From Clostridia bacterium (lineage in GTDB: Bacteria; Bacillota; Clostridia; Christensenellales; Aristaeellaceae), in assembly GCA_017524615.1 (NCBI GenBank), contig JAFXVJ010000010.1, positions 1-64,000 of the forward strand: a stretch of 64,000 nt of DNA, given 5' to 3'. This document shows, one piece after another, positions 42,883 to 56,026 of the stretch; the first letter of the stretch is position 1, and each line of letters starts with the position of its first letter. Under the pieces are notes generated by a model. That model had not been told where the DNA came from. It did no database searches and worked only from the letters and a program-made list of their open reading frames with translations. Both the position numbers and the translations under genes were made by a program.

Positions 42883-44889
42883 ATGACCATACCCGAATTG
42901 CTGCGTGAAATGACGCTGGATGAAAAGGCCGCCCTGCTGACCGGCTCCGAAAGCCTGCGCACCGCCGGCTGTGCCCGGCTGAACGTTCCCGCCAAGCGGG
43001 TGGCGGACGGGCCCAACGGCTTGCGCAATTATACGCCGGGCACCAACTGCACCACCATGCCCTCCATGTGCGCCCTGGGCGCAACCTGGAACCGGGAAGC
43101 CGCCCGAAAAATGGGGGAAACCATCGCCCGGGACTGCATCCATCACGGGGTGCAGATGATTCTGGGCCCGGGGCTGAACATCAAGCGCAACGCCCTGAAC
43201 GGCCGGAACTTTGAATATGCGTCCGAAGACCCGGTGCTGACGGGGGAAATTGCCGGGGCTTATGTGCAGGGCTGTGAGGGGCTGGGCATCGGCACATCCA
43301 TGAAGCACTTCGCCGCCAACAGCCAGGAAACCAACCGCACCGAAAACAGCGCCGAAATTGACGAGCGCACCCTGCGGGAAATCTACCTGCGGGGCTTTGA
43401 AATCGCCCAGCGCATCGGCCGCCCCACCAGCATCATGTGCGCCTATAACAAGATCAATTCCCTGTGGTGCTCCGAAAACAAGGGGCTGATCACGGATATC
43501 CTGCGGGGAGACTGGGGCTACAAGGGCATCATGATTTCCGACTGGGGCGCGGTGCACGATGAGGCCAGGGCCGTGGCGGCCGGCATGGATCTGCGCATGC
43601 CGGACAATCAGGATATGGCCCGGCTGATCCGCCAGGGCATCGCCGACGGCGTGTGCACCGAGGCGGACGTGGACCGGAGCGCCGCGCGCGTGCTGGAATT
43701 CCTGCTCAGGCCCATTCCCATCGAAGAAAGCTACGATCGGGCGGCCCAGCACCGGGCGGCCCAGGAGGTGGCCCGGGAGGCCATCACGCTGCTGCGCAAC
43801 CGGAACCAGCTGCTGCCCCTGACCGAAAAGAAATACAAGAAAATCTGCGTCACCGGCGAATACGCCGTGAAGCCCTACATCAACGGCCAGGGCAGCGCCG
43901 AGGTGTTCACCGAGCCGGAATACATTGATTCTCCGCTGGAATGCCTGCGCAGGAACTTGCCGGGGGTGCAGGTGGATTACTGCGACTATCTGACGGCCAA
44001 GGAACCGGACAACATGCTGTGGAACACCTTCCGCAAGCAGATGCCGAACATTGAGGATTACGATGCCGTGCTGGTGTTCACCGGCGTGCAACCCTCCCAG
44101 GATTCCGAAAACCTGGACCGGCACGACAATCACCTGATGGGGTACATCGAAAACGTGCTGCATAACGTGGTGTTCCATAACCCCAAAGCTGTGCTGATCC
44201 TCATGAGCGGCAGCAGCACCTTCCGCAGCGTTGAATCGGATAAATTCCCCGCCATCGTGCAGGCCTGGCCCGCCGGCGAGGGCGCCGGGCAGGCCATCGC
44301 CGATGTGCTCACCGGCCGGGTGAACCCTTCCGGCAAGCTCAGCGAAACTTTCCCTGTGGACATGCGCCGGGACATCGACCTGAACGGCGACGGCCTGACC
44401 CAGGATTACAGCGAACGCTGGCGGGTGGGCTATCGGTATTACGACCTGCATCCGGAGGAAATCTGGTTCCCCTTCGGCCACGGCCTGTCCTACACCACGT
44501 TCGGCTACGAGAACGCCCGGGCGGAAAAAACGGAAAAGGGCTTCCGGCTGTCGTTTGATTTGACGAATACCGGGGATATGGACGGGGCAGAGGTGGCGCA
44601 GCTGTATATCGCCGATCCCGTATCCACCGCATCCAAACCGGTGAAGGAGCTGAAAAAGTTCGACAAGATTTTCCTGAAGGCAGGGGAGACCAGGCGCGTC
44701 GTGTTCGATCTGACGGAGGAGGATTTCGCCTACTACAATGTGATGCTGCATCAGTGGATTGTGGAAAGCGGCCGGTACGACCTGATGGTGTGCGCCTCCA
44801 GCCGGGATGTCCGTCTCACCGTGCCCGTTTTCTACGACAATCCCCGGTGCTATTCCATCCGGAAAATGCAGGAGGACCAAATCGGATAA
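42883..44889 (+). CDS. Glycoside hydrolase family 3 (beta-glucosidase-like)
   Basis: A 668-residue GH3 enzyme. The N-terminal TIM barrel has KHFAANSQETNR (141-152) and the catalytic nucleophile Asp220 in MISDWGAVHD. The C-terminal sandwich domain and a fibronectin-III-like end (LTNTGDMDGAEVAQLYI) follow. No signal peptide, so it is intracellular and cleaves imported beta-linked oligosaccharides such as beta-glucosides or beta-xylosides. The ATG at 42883 has AAAGGA eight bases upstream; the earlier ATG at 42877 is too close to it. Monocistronic by its flanking promoters. Confidence 0.92.
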   Translation: MTIPELLREMTLDEKAALLTGSESLRTAGCARLNVPAKRVADGPNGLRNYTPGTNCTTMPSMCALGATWNREAARKMGETIARDCIHHGVQMILGPGLNIKRNALNGRNFEYASEDPVLTGEIAGAYVQGCEGLGIGTSMKHFAANSQETNRTENSAEIDERTLREIYLRGFEIAQRIGRPTSIMCAYNKINSLWCSENKGLITDILRGDWGYKGIMISDWGAVHDEARAVAAGMDLRMPDNQDMARLIRQGIADGVCTEADVDRSAARVLEFLLRPIPIEESYDRAAQHRAAQEVAREAITLLRNRNQLLPLTEKKYKKICVTGEYAVKPYINGQGSAEVFTEPEYIDSPLECLRRNLPGVQVDYCDYLTAKEPDNMLWNTFRKQMPNIEDYDAVLVFTGVQPSQDSENLDRHDNHLMGYIENVLHNVVFHNPKAVLILMSGSSTFRSVESDKFPAIVQAWPAGEGAGQAIADVLTGRVNPSGKLSETFPVDMRRDIDLNGDGLTQDYSERWRVGYRYYDLHPEEIWFPFGHGLSYTTFGYENARAEKTEKGFRLSFDLTNTGDMDGAEVAQLYIADPVSTASKPVKELKKFDKIFLKAGETRRVVFDLTEEDFAYYNVMLHQWIVESGRYDLMVCASSRDVRLTVPVFYDNPRCYSIRKMQEDQIG

Positions 44890-44899
44890 AAACTGGCCA

Positions 44900-44932
44900 T
44901 TTTTGCCGGAGAGGTCAAAACAACGGCAAAAA
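44900..44932. terminator. Inverted repeat after GH3
   Basis: 9-bp arms TTTTTGCCG (44900-44908) and CGGCAAAAA (44924-44932), ten bases after the GH3 stop. No following T run, so a weak or processed 3-prime end. Confidence 0.4.
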
Positions 44933-44957
44933 ACAGGCGATCTTCACAAAGAAACTC

Positions 44958-44986
44958 TTTACGAATTGGCGCAAACATGTTATAAT
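44958..44986 (+). promoter_or_regulatory. Promoter of the FbpABC-like operon
   Basis: TTTACG (44958-44963) and TATAAT (44981-44986) are 17 bases apart, 45 bases before the ATG at 45032. Confidence 0.65.
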
Positions 44987-45031
44987 ACAATCCGTCCAGA
45001 AAATCCATATTCTTGAAGGAGGCTTTTCAGC

Positions 45032-46237
45032 ATGAAGAAGTTTGTTTCCCTTGTGATCGCGCTGGTCATGGCGCTGTCCCTGTGCGCGGTCGCCGCGTCC
45101 GCGGAGGACTATTCCGGCTACACCATCCGCATCTACTCCAACTCCAACTCCACCGAACGCACCACTTGGCTGATCGAAGCCGCCAAGGAAGCGGGCTTCA
45201 CCATCAGGATCGACGACAACAGCGTCATCTCCGGCGACGCTCAGGCTGTGCAGGCCGCCAACGAAAACAAAGACGCCGATATCATCTTCGGCCTGAACGA
45301 AGTGCGCTGGGGCCAGCTGCTGAACGGCGTGTATGAAAACCTGACCGTGATGGATTGGACCCCCTCCTGGGCCGACAAAGTGGGCGATTACAAATATGAC
45401 GGCAAGGCCTACGGCCTGGTGATCCAGAACATCCTGATGCTCTACCGCAACGACGAACTGGGCACCAACGGCGAAAGCCTGCATTTCGCCCATTGGGCCG
45501 ACCTGGTGAACAGCGGCTACAAGTGGTATCGTCAGGGCAAGGTGACCGGCACCACCAACATGAACATCAACAACGCCATGCTGTATGCCTTCACCGATCC
45601 CGCTTCTCCCGCCGGCGGCATTTCCGTGGACGGCTGGAAGACCCTGTGGGCTTACTGCGCCAACGGCGACTACACCGGCGATAAGTACGGCCTGGATCCC
45701 CTGATCCGCGGCGACGTGCAGGTGTCCACCTATTATTCCTCCTCCCTGTATGGCAACATCGAAATGGCCGCCGCTTCCGGCAGCTTCGACAATCCGCTGC
45801 GCGGCACCCTGACCCCCCAGAACTGGAACCTGGTGGAGATCGACGACGGCACCTACTATATCGCTGAATACATCGGCGTGATGGAGCGTGAAGGCCGCAC
45901 CGAGCAGGAAACCGAGGCCGTGAAGGCGTTTGCCGACTGGTTCGGCTCTGCGGACACCCAGATCGCCTGGAGCGAAATGTTTGACAGCTATCCCTGCAAC
46001 GTGGATGCCGTGGCTGAGCTTTATGACGAAGCCCCTGCCATCTACACCATCAAGAACTGCTCCCTGACCACCGTGGAAGGCACCGACATGACGTATGCCG
46101 AGTATGTGGGCGCTCATTCCGCTGAATGGACCAACATCCTCACCAACCTGGGCTTCTATTGGCCCGACAATTCCGCCGCTCCCGCGGAGCCGGATTGGGA
46201 CAACCTGGATTGGGCGACCCTGACCCAGGCGAAATAA
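45032..46237 (+). CDS. Extracellular solute-binding protein, FbpA/AfuA-like
   Basis: A 401-residue binding protein with a signal peptide (residues 1-24, cleavage after ASA) and no lipobox Cys. The fold family (IRIYSNSN, then DIIFGLNEVRWGQL and a C-terminal AWSEMFDSYPCN) is that of the ferric-iron/phosphonate/hexose-phosphate group of ABC importers. The downstream ATPase and fused permease match that group. A strong GAAGGAGG site precedes the ATG. The ligand cannot be told; ferric ion, thiamine, 2-aminoethylphosphonate and sugar phosphates are all known for relatives. Confidence 0.87.
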   Translation: MKKFVSLVIALVMALSLCAVAASAEDYSGYTIRIYSNSNSTERTTWLIEAAKEAGFTIRIDDNSVISGDAQAVQAANENKDADIIFGLNEVRWGQLLNGVYENLTVMDWTPSWADKVGDYKYDGKAYGLVIQNILMLYRNDELGTNGESLHFAHWADLVNSGYKWYRQGKVTGTTNMNINNAMLYAFTDPASPAGGISVDGWKTLWAYCANGDYTGDKYGLDPLIRGDVQVSTYYSSSLYGNIEMAAASGSFDNPLRGTLTPQNWNLVEIDDGTYYIAEYIGVMEREGRTEQETEAVKAFADWFGSADTQIAWSEMFDSYPCNVDAVAELYDEAPAIYTIKNCSLTTVEGTDMTYAEYVGAHSAEWTNILTNLGFYWPDNSAAPAEPDWDNLDWATLTQAK

Positions 46238-46262
46238 CATAGAAAACCGGCGCGTGTCCGGT

Positions 46263-46295
46263 GGGCGGGCCCATCTCCTGGGCTCGCCCGTTTTT
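46263..46295 (+). terminator. Terminator/attenuator between binding protein and ATPase genes
   Basis: The stem GGGCG-GCCCA / TGGGC-CGCCC (46263-46289) is followed by five T (46291-46295). It lies inside the transporter operon, so partial read-through would give more binding protein than membrane components. Confidence 0.75.
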
Positions 46296-46354
46296 ATCGG
46301 GGCCCTGTCCGCAGGAGGGCGCGGCCCTGCCTTTACCCCAGAAAAAAGGAGCGG

Positions 46355-47368
<1,014 letters not shown>

Positions 47369-47378
47369 GGTGACCGAG

Positions 47379-49307
47379 ATGGAAAATCGCGCTTCGCTGG
47401 GGCCCAAAAAGATCGGCGGGGTCAGTGTGTCCCTGCTGTATAAAATCTTTGGCGGCGTGCTGTTCGCTTATCTGTTTTTGGGGTTCATGGTGGTTCCCTG
47501 CCTGAACACGCTTTTGTCCGTGTTCCGGGAAAAGAATCCGGAGACAGGCGCGGTGGAACCTCTGCGGGTGATCAATTACTTTTTCTCCGGCACCATGCCG
47601 TCCTTTGTGTTCAATTCGCTGAAGCTGGCTGTGGTGCTGGTGATCACGGTCAATGTGGTGGGCATCAGCATCGTGCTGCTGACGGAGTATTTTGACATCA
47701 AGGGCGCCAAGATCCTGCGCCTGGGTTACATGACGACCCTGATCTATTCCGGCATGGCGCTGGTGACGGGCTATCAGTTCCTGTACGGCCGCGACGGCAT
47801 GATGACCCAATGGCTGTATAATATGTTCCCGCAGATCAATAAGCAGTGGTTCGGCGGGTTTTACGCGGTGCTGTTCACCATGACCTTTGCCTGCACCTCC
47901 AACCATGCGCTGTTCCTGCGCAACGCCATCCGCGGCATCGACTACAATACAGTGGAGGCGGCCCGGAACATGGGCGCAAAGCCCTTCAAGGTGCTGTTCA
48001 AGGTGGTTATGCCCACGCTGCTGCCCACCCTGTTTTCCCTGACGGTCATGACCTTCATTACCGGCCTGTGCGCCATGAGCGCGCCCAAGCTGTTGGGATA
48101 CAATTCCATCAACCCCCAGATTGTGGAACTGGCCGGGAAAACCAAGGGCGATATTGCCTTCCCCCAGGCTCAGGCTGCCCTGATGAGCATCATCCTGGCG
48201 CTGTTTACCATCATTTTGCTCACCACCCTGAACCATTACGAGCGGAAGGGGCATTACCTGTCCGTCAGCAAAACCAAGGCCAAGCTGGTCAAGCAGAAGA
48301 TCCAGAACCCCGTCAGCAATGTGCTGGCCCATATTTACGCTTACGTGCTGTTCATCATCTACATGCTGCCGGTGGTCATGATCATTTTGTTCTCCTTCCA
48401 GAGCTTCGGCGCGGTCAACGCCAAAAAGCCCTCCGTGGATTCCATCACCACGGTCAACTATTACGGCTCGGAGGATATTGAGATCCCCCGGGAAGGCAGA
48501 AAGCCCCGCGTGGTCACCAACGCGGTGACCGGCGTGTTCTCCAACCCGAAAACCGTAAACGGCATCCGGCTCAGCTTCGTGCTGGCCGCCGCCGCCGCTG
48601 CGCTGGCGTGCGTGATCGTGGTGGTCGCGGTCAACTATATCTTTAAGCACAAAAATAGAAAACGGGCAGCGCTGATCGAGGGGTGCCTGCTGTTCCCATG
48701 GCTGCTGCCCACGATCCTGATCTGTTACAGCTACCGAATATTCTTTAATGAAAAGATATGGTATGTATTCAATCAGAACCTGTGCATGGGCGATAATGTG
48801 CGCTTGCTGCTGATCATCGCGTACACCGTGGTGAAGCTGCCCTTCGCCCTGCGCATGATCAAGGCGGCGTTTTACGCCATTGACGAGGAATTGGAGGAAG
48901 CGGCGCGGAACCTGGGGGCTTCCGGCCTGGTCACCTTCCTGAGGGTCAAGCTGCCCATCATCCTGCCAAGCGTCCTGGCCGTGTTCGCGCTGAACTTCAA
49001 CGCCCTGTTCACGGAATACGATATGAGCGCCACCTTCTTTAATCCCAGCGCCGTCACGTATGCCCGCGTGATCGAGAGCATGTCCAGCCCTGAGATCCAG
49101 AACGATTACAACGCCGCCGGACGCCAGTGCGCCTCCACCGTGTTTATCATGATCGTCAGCGGCCTGGTCCTGTATCTGGTGTATGGCATCGGCGCCCGCG
49201 ACCTGGGCGAGCGGCTGGAGCGCCGGGACAAGCGGAAGAAACGAATACAGAAAATGAAAGCGGCGCTGCACTTGCCCGCAAAGGCGGAAGCGAAGGCGGT
49301 GGAGTGA
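47379..49307 (+). CDS. Fused double ABC permease, FbpB-like
   Basis: A 642-residue protein with about twelve membrane segments: two permease domains in one chain. Each half carries an EAA-type loop (VEAARNMGAKPFKVLF and EEAARNLGASGLVTFL). Such fusions are typical of ferric-iron and related importers. The ATG at 47379 is six bases after GAGGTG; a GTG at 47370 is the alternative. It follows the ATPase gene by ten bases. No terminator was found directly after. Confidence 0.92.
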   Translation: MENRASLGPKKIGGVSVSLLYKIFGGVLFAYLFLGFMVVPCLNTLLSVFREKNPETGAVEPLRVINYFFSGTMPSFVFNSLKLAVVLVITVNVVGISIVLLTEYFDIKGAKILRLGYMTTLIYSGMALVTGYQFLYGRDGMMTQWLYNMFPQINKQWFGGFYAVLFTMTFACTSNHALFLRNAIRGIDYNTVEAARNMGAKPFKVLFKVVMPTLLPTLFSLTVMTFITGLCAMSAPKLLGYNSINPQIVELAGKTKGDIAFPQAQAALMSIILALFTIILLTTLNHYERKGHYLSVSKTKAKLVKQKIQNPVSNVLAHIYAYVLFIIYMLPVVMIILFSFQSFGAVNAKKPSVDSITTVNYYGSEDIEIPREGRKPRVVTNAVTGVFSNPKTVNGIRLSFVLAAAAAALACVIVVVAVNYIFKHKNRKRAALIEGCLLFPWLLPTILICYSYRIFFNEKIWYVFNQNLCMGDNVRLLLIIAYTVVKLPFALRMIKAAFYAIDEELEEAARNLGASGLVTFLRVKLPIILPSVLAVFALNFNALFTEYDMSATFFNPSAVTYARVIESMSSPEIQNDYNAAGRQCASTVFIMIVSGLVLYLVYGIGARDLGERLERRDKRKKRIQKMKAALHLPAKAEAKAVE

Positions 49308-49518
49308 GGCCGGCCGGGGGATAGAATATCCGCCCGCGCATATCTCGCGTATCTGCTATTCATTAACCACGCTATCGGAGAGACCAGCTTCCTGCTTCGT
49401 CCCCTCTCGGTTCATCGAAGGTTTAGGGCTGAAGCCCCGCGATGGTTCCCCAGGCCCAGCGATACGTACACAAAAACGTTTCTTCCCGGAAAGTCAGGGG
49501 AAAAGAAAAACCATTCCT
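49308..49518. other. Intergenic stretch without recognised gene
   Basis: About 210 bases between the permease stop and repeat copy C. A few short GC-rich palindromic bits occur, but no promoter, RNA gene or coding frame could be supported. Confidence 0.4.
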
Positions 49519-49643
49519 GTCATCTTGAGCGGAGTGGAGCGAAAAACGGAACGGAGTCGAAAGATCTGTTTGCCGGCTCAACGATTCACGCACAGATCCC
49601 TCGATTGCGCTTCGCCTCCCGGCTTCGCTTCACTCGGGATGAC
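49519..49643 (-). repeat. Dispersed palindromic intergenic repeat, copy C
   Basis: A 125-bp element from GTCATCTTGAG to CTCGGGATGAC. Its reverse complement aligns with copy A along most of the length (GAGGGATCTGTGCG, CCGGCAAACAG, CCGTTCCG and CGCTCCACTCCGCTC). It is inserted between the FbpB-like gene and the tandem array. Confidence 0.8.
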
Positions 49644-49673
49644 ACCGAAGGGTTTTCATTTCCCTGACAATCC

Positions 49674-49853
49674 GTGAAGAGCTACAAAACCGTGGAGAAC
49701 CAAAAAACCGCGGAGAACCACAGAACCGTGAAGAATCACAAAACCGTGAAGAATCACAAAACCGTGAAGAATCACAAAACTGTGGTAAACCACAGAACCG
49801 TGAAGAGCCACAGAACTGTGGAGAACCACAGAGCCGTGAAGAACTACAAAACG
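49674..49853 (+). repeat. 18-bp tandem repeat, ten units
   Basis: Ten head-to-tail units of consensus GTGAAGAAYCACAAAACC, the three central ones nearly identical (49728-49781), the outer ones diverged. The unit is a multiple of three and gives open frames on both strands (a six-residue VKNHKT-like repeat on plus), but there is no ribosome site, so it is more likely noncoding. Neighbouring units can form small hairpins such as CCACAG/CTGTGG. It directly precedes the nifJ terminator. Confidence 0.9.
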
Positions 49854-49878
49854 GGCTGTCCGCCTGCGCGGACAGCCC
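49853..49878 (-). terminator. Terminator of nifJ
   Basis: A perfect 11-bp GC-rich stem (49853-49863 with 49868-49878), then GTTTTG on the minus strand, 25 bases after the nifJ stop. Confidence 0.78.
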
Positions 49879-49903
49879 GAACTGTTTTTGGTTTTGCGGA
49901 TGA

Positions 49904-53428
<3,525 letters not shown>

Positions 53429-53479
53429 CTATTAAGAGCGGAAAAATCTATCGCATTTCCGCCTCTTCTCCAACTCAGT

Positions 53480-53508
53480 ATTATACGGCTATTCACGCGG
53501 CTCGTCAA
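53480..53508 (-). promoter_or_regulatory. Strong promoter of nifJ
   Basis: On the minus strand TTGACG (53503-53508) and a perfect TATAAT (53480-53485) are 17 bases apart, 70 bases before the nifJ start. Confidence 0.8.
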
Positions 53509-53648
53509 GCAAGCGACAGGGAAAAACATACACAAAAAAAGCGAAATAAAAACAAAATACACGAAGCGGCCCCCGATTTGCGCAGATTCGGGGGAATCCC
53601 CCCCTTTCGCGGCTTTCGCGGCGCAGGGGCGGAAGGAAAAAATCCGGA

Positions 53649-53677
53649 TTGTGTTTTGCGGCGGCGTTTGTTATAAT
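53649..53677 (+). promoter_or_regulatory. Promoter of the LacI-family gene
   Basis: TTGTGT (53649-53654) and TATAAT (53672-53677) are 17 bases apart, 40 bases before the ATG at 53718. A small GC hairpin (53570-53594) is the only other element in the divergent region with nifJ. Confidence 0.65.
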
Positions 53678-53717
53678 GAAAAAAGGAAAAACACACACGG
53701 CGGGGCTGAGAAAGACG

Positions 53718-54767
53718 ATGCTGAAGAAAAACGTGACCATTTACGATATTGCCCGGGAGGCAGGCGTATCGCCCGCCACGGTTTCCCGCATCCTGACGGG
53801 CGCTACGGCGGTGCGCACGGAAAAGCGGGACCGGGTGATGGCATTGATTGAAAAATACAATTATCATCCCAATGCCCTGGCCCGGGCGCTGACGGAGACC
53901 CAAAGCCATTTGATCGGCCTGCTGGTGGCGGATTCGGACAATCCTTATTATACCAGCGTGTTTGCCGCCTGTGAAAACGAGGCGTTCCGCAGGGGATACG
54001 CCATTCTGATGATGAACAGCCATTCCCGGCCGGGCTTTGAAACGGCCATGCTGACCAAACTGCGGGAACTGCGGCCCGACGCGATGATTATCTGCGGCGG
54101 GCGGGTGGACCTGGAGCAGCCGGACGAAGAATTCAATCAGCTGCTGTCCTCCGCAAGGGAAACCACCCGGGTGGTGGTGGGGTCGCAAAGCCCCATGCCG
54201 GGCATTCCGGGGGTGGCGGTGGACCATCAATCCTCCGTGGATCTGGCGGTGCGGTATCTGGCGGGCCTGGGCCACCGCGACATCGGCTTTGTTTACACCG
54301 GCACGCCCTATTACGGCACGCAGCTGCGGCTGAAGCGGTTTCGGGAGGCGCTGTCCCAATTGGGCTTGCCCTTCCGGGAAGAATGGCTGATCCATGTGCC
54401 GGATTACGGCATATCTTCCGGCCTGGTGGGTGTGGAGCGGCTGATGCAGCTGCCGCAAAGGCCCACAGCGCTGCTGGGCATGAACGACATGGTGTCCGCC
54501 GGCATCCTGCAGGGGCTGCTGGGCCAGGGCCTGCGCGTGCCCTGGGATATTTCCCTGCTGGGCTTTGACGACACCTTTGTCACCGGCATCACCACCCCGC
54601 AGTTGACCTCTGTCAGCTACGATTATCAGCTGTTCGCTTCCATGCTGCTGGACGCGGCCCTGCGGCCGGACGCTTTGGAGGCGCTGCCGCAAAACCAGCT
54701 GGTGCCGGTGTTCATGACGGAACGCGCTTCCTGCGCGCCGCCGGCCCCATCGCCGGGGCGGCCCTGA
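53718..54767 (+). CDS. LacI-family transcriptional regulator
   Basis: A 349-residue repressor. The helix-turn-helix is at residues 7-27 (TIYDIAREAGVSPATVSRIL), followed by the hinge and a sugar-binding domain. The start at 53718 is supported by the family N-terminus; the ribosome site (GAGAAAG) is weak, which suits low expression. It is followed on the same strand by an importer/GH2 operon whose leader carries a classic LacI-type palindrome at 54985-54998. Control of that operon is the clear inference. Confidence 0.92.
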   Translation: MLKKNVTIYDIAREAGVSPATVSRILTGATAVRTEKRDRVMALIEKYNYHPNALARALTETQSHLIGLLVADSDNPYYTSVFAACENEAFRRGYAILMMNSHSRPGFETAMLTKLRELRPDAMIICGGRVDLEQPDEEFNQLLSSARETTRVVVGSQSPMPGIPGVAVDHQSSVDLAVRYLAGLGHRDIGFVYTGTPYYGTQLRLKRFREALSQLGLPFREEWLIHVPDYGISSGLVGVERLMQLPQRPTALLGMNDMVSAGILQGLLGQGLRVPWDISLLGFDDTFVTGITTPQLTSVSYDYQLFASMLLDAALRPDALEALPQNQLVPVFMTERASCAPPAPSPGRP

Positions 54768-54883
54768 GCCCCGGATCCGCCCCGGCGGTACACGGGGCGG
54801 GGACCTGCGCGCTCTTTTCCACCCAGGGCCAAAGCGACATTATTATATTGGCATATTTCTGGCCGGATCCTTCATTTTCCCGC

Positions 54884-54912
54884 TTGACAGTGCTGTGCGC
54901 ATGTGCTATATT
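54884..54912 (+). promoter_or_regulatory. Promoter of the importer/GH2 operon
   Basis: A perfect TTGACA (54884-54889) and TATATT (54907-54912) are 17 bases apart. The leader to the first gene is about 120 bases and contains the operator palindrome. Confidence 0.75.
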
Positions 54913-54984
54913 GAGTATAGCAAATGGTTTTCGTGGATGGGAAATGAAATGCAGCAAAAAGAAAGTTTTTTGCAACTGCAAAAA

Positions 54985-54998
54985 TGAAACCGGTTTCA
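54985..54998. promoter_or_regulatory. LacI-family operator palindrome
   Basis: A perfect 14-bp palindrome, TGAAACCGGTTTCA, with the central CG step typical of LacI/GalR operators. It lies about 65 bases downstream of the expected transcription start and 40 bases before the permease gene, so a bound repressor would act as a roadblock. The regulator at 53718 is the obvious candidate. Confidence 0.75.
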
Positions 54999-55038
54999 AA
55001 ATTCAATTTCCGCCAATGGACATCAAAAAAGGGGAGTG

Positions 55039-55998
55039 ATGGACTTGGACAGAACCGCTGCAAAGAGAATTCGCGCGCCGCGTCAGCCATCGCTGGGGCG
55101 TACGGTGCTCCAGCACCGCACGCTGCTGCTGATGTGCACGCCGGCCATCCTGTTCTTCTTCATTTTCGCGTACATGCCCATGCCGGGGGCCTATATTGCC
55201 TTCACCAATTTCCAGTACAACATGGGCATTTACCGCAGCCCGTGGGTGGGCATCAAAAACTTCCAGTTCCTGTTTACATCCGGTCAGTTAGGGCTGCTGC
55301 TGAAAAACACGGTGCTCTATAACCTGGCCTTCATCGTCCTGGGCAACGTGGTGCAGCTCACCTTTGCCATCCTGCTCAATGAGGTGCGGAACAAAGGCTA
55401 CAAGAAAACAGCCCAGTCCATCATGTTTCTGCCGTACTTCATTTCAGACGTGCTGGTGTCCCTGCTGGTATACAACCTGCTGAATTTCGATTACGGCTTC
55501 ATTTCCCATCTGGTGCGTTCCACCGGCGGAGAAATGGCCAAGGTGTATCAGAATGCCGGCGCCTGGCCCTTCATCATCGTGCTGGTGAATCTGTGGAAGT
55601 CCACCGGATATGGCACGGTGGTGTATTTTGCCGCCATCACGGGCATGGATTCTTCCATGATGGAGGCGGCGCAGATCGACGGCGCCAACGCCTGGCAACG
55701 CATCCGATATATCACCCTCCCCACCCTGAAGCCCACGGTGATCATCCTGTTCCTGTTCGCCATCGGCGGCATCCTGAAGGGCAATTTCGGCCTGTTCTAT
55801 AACTTGGTGGGCAACAATTCCATGCTCTTTAAAACCACGGACATCATTGAAACCTATGTGTACCGCTCCATGATGAACAGCTTCAATTTCTCCCAATCCA
55901 GCGCCGTGGGCCTGTTCCAGAGCGTGGTGGGCTTCTTCATCGTGCTGGGGGCCAATGCCTTTGTAAAGCACCTGGATCCCGACTACGCGCTGTTCTGA
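55039..55998 (+). CDS. Sugar ABC transporter permease, LplB type
   Basis: A 319-residue CUT1 permease with six membrane segments (first at about 30-50). The EAA loop is EAAQIDGANAWQRI and the C-terminus KHLDPDYALF. The start is uncertain: ATG 55039 is only two bases after GGGGAG, whereas a TTG at 55045 would be eight bases away. First gene of the LacI-controlled importer operon. Confidence 0.92.
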   Translation: MDLDRTAAKRIRAPRQPSLGRTVLQHRTLLLMCTPAILFFFIFAYMPMPGAYIAFTNFQYNMGIYRSPWVGIKNFQFLFTSGQLGLLLKNTVLYNLAFIVLGNVVQLTFAILLNEVRNKGYKKTAQSIMFLPYFISDVLVSLLVYNLLNFDYGFISHLVRSTGGEMAKVYQNAGAWPFIIVLVNLWKSTGYGTVVYFAAITGMDSSMMEAAQIDGANAWQRIRYITLPTLKPTVIILFLFAIGGILKGNFGLFYNLVGNNSMLFKTTDIIETYVYRSMMNSFNFSQSSAVGLFQSVVGFFIVLGANAFVKHLDPDYALF

Positions 55999-56026
55999 TA
56001 CAGGCTGGAGAAAGGAAGTGTGATTC

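Noticed and set aside
49674-49853. CRISPR array
   Set aside because: Units are contiguous 18-bp tandem repeats with no unique spacers, and there are no cas genes in the window.
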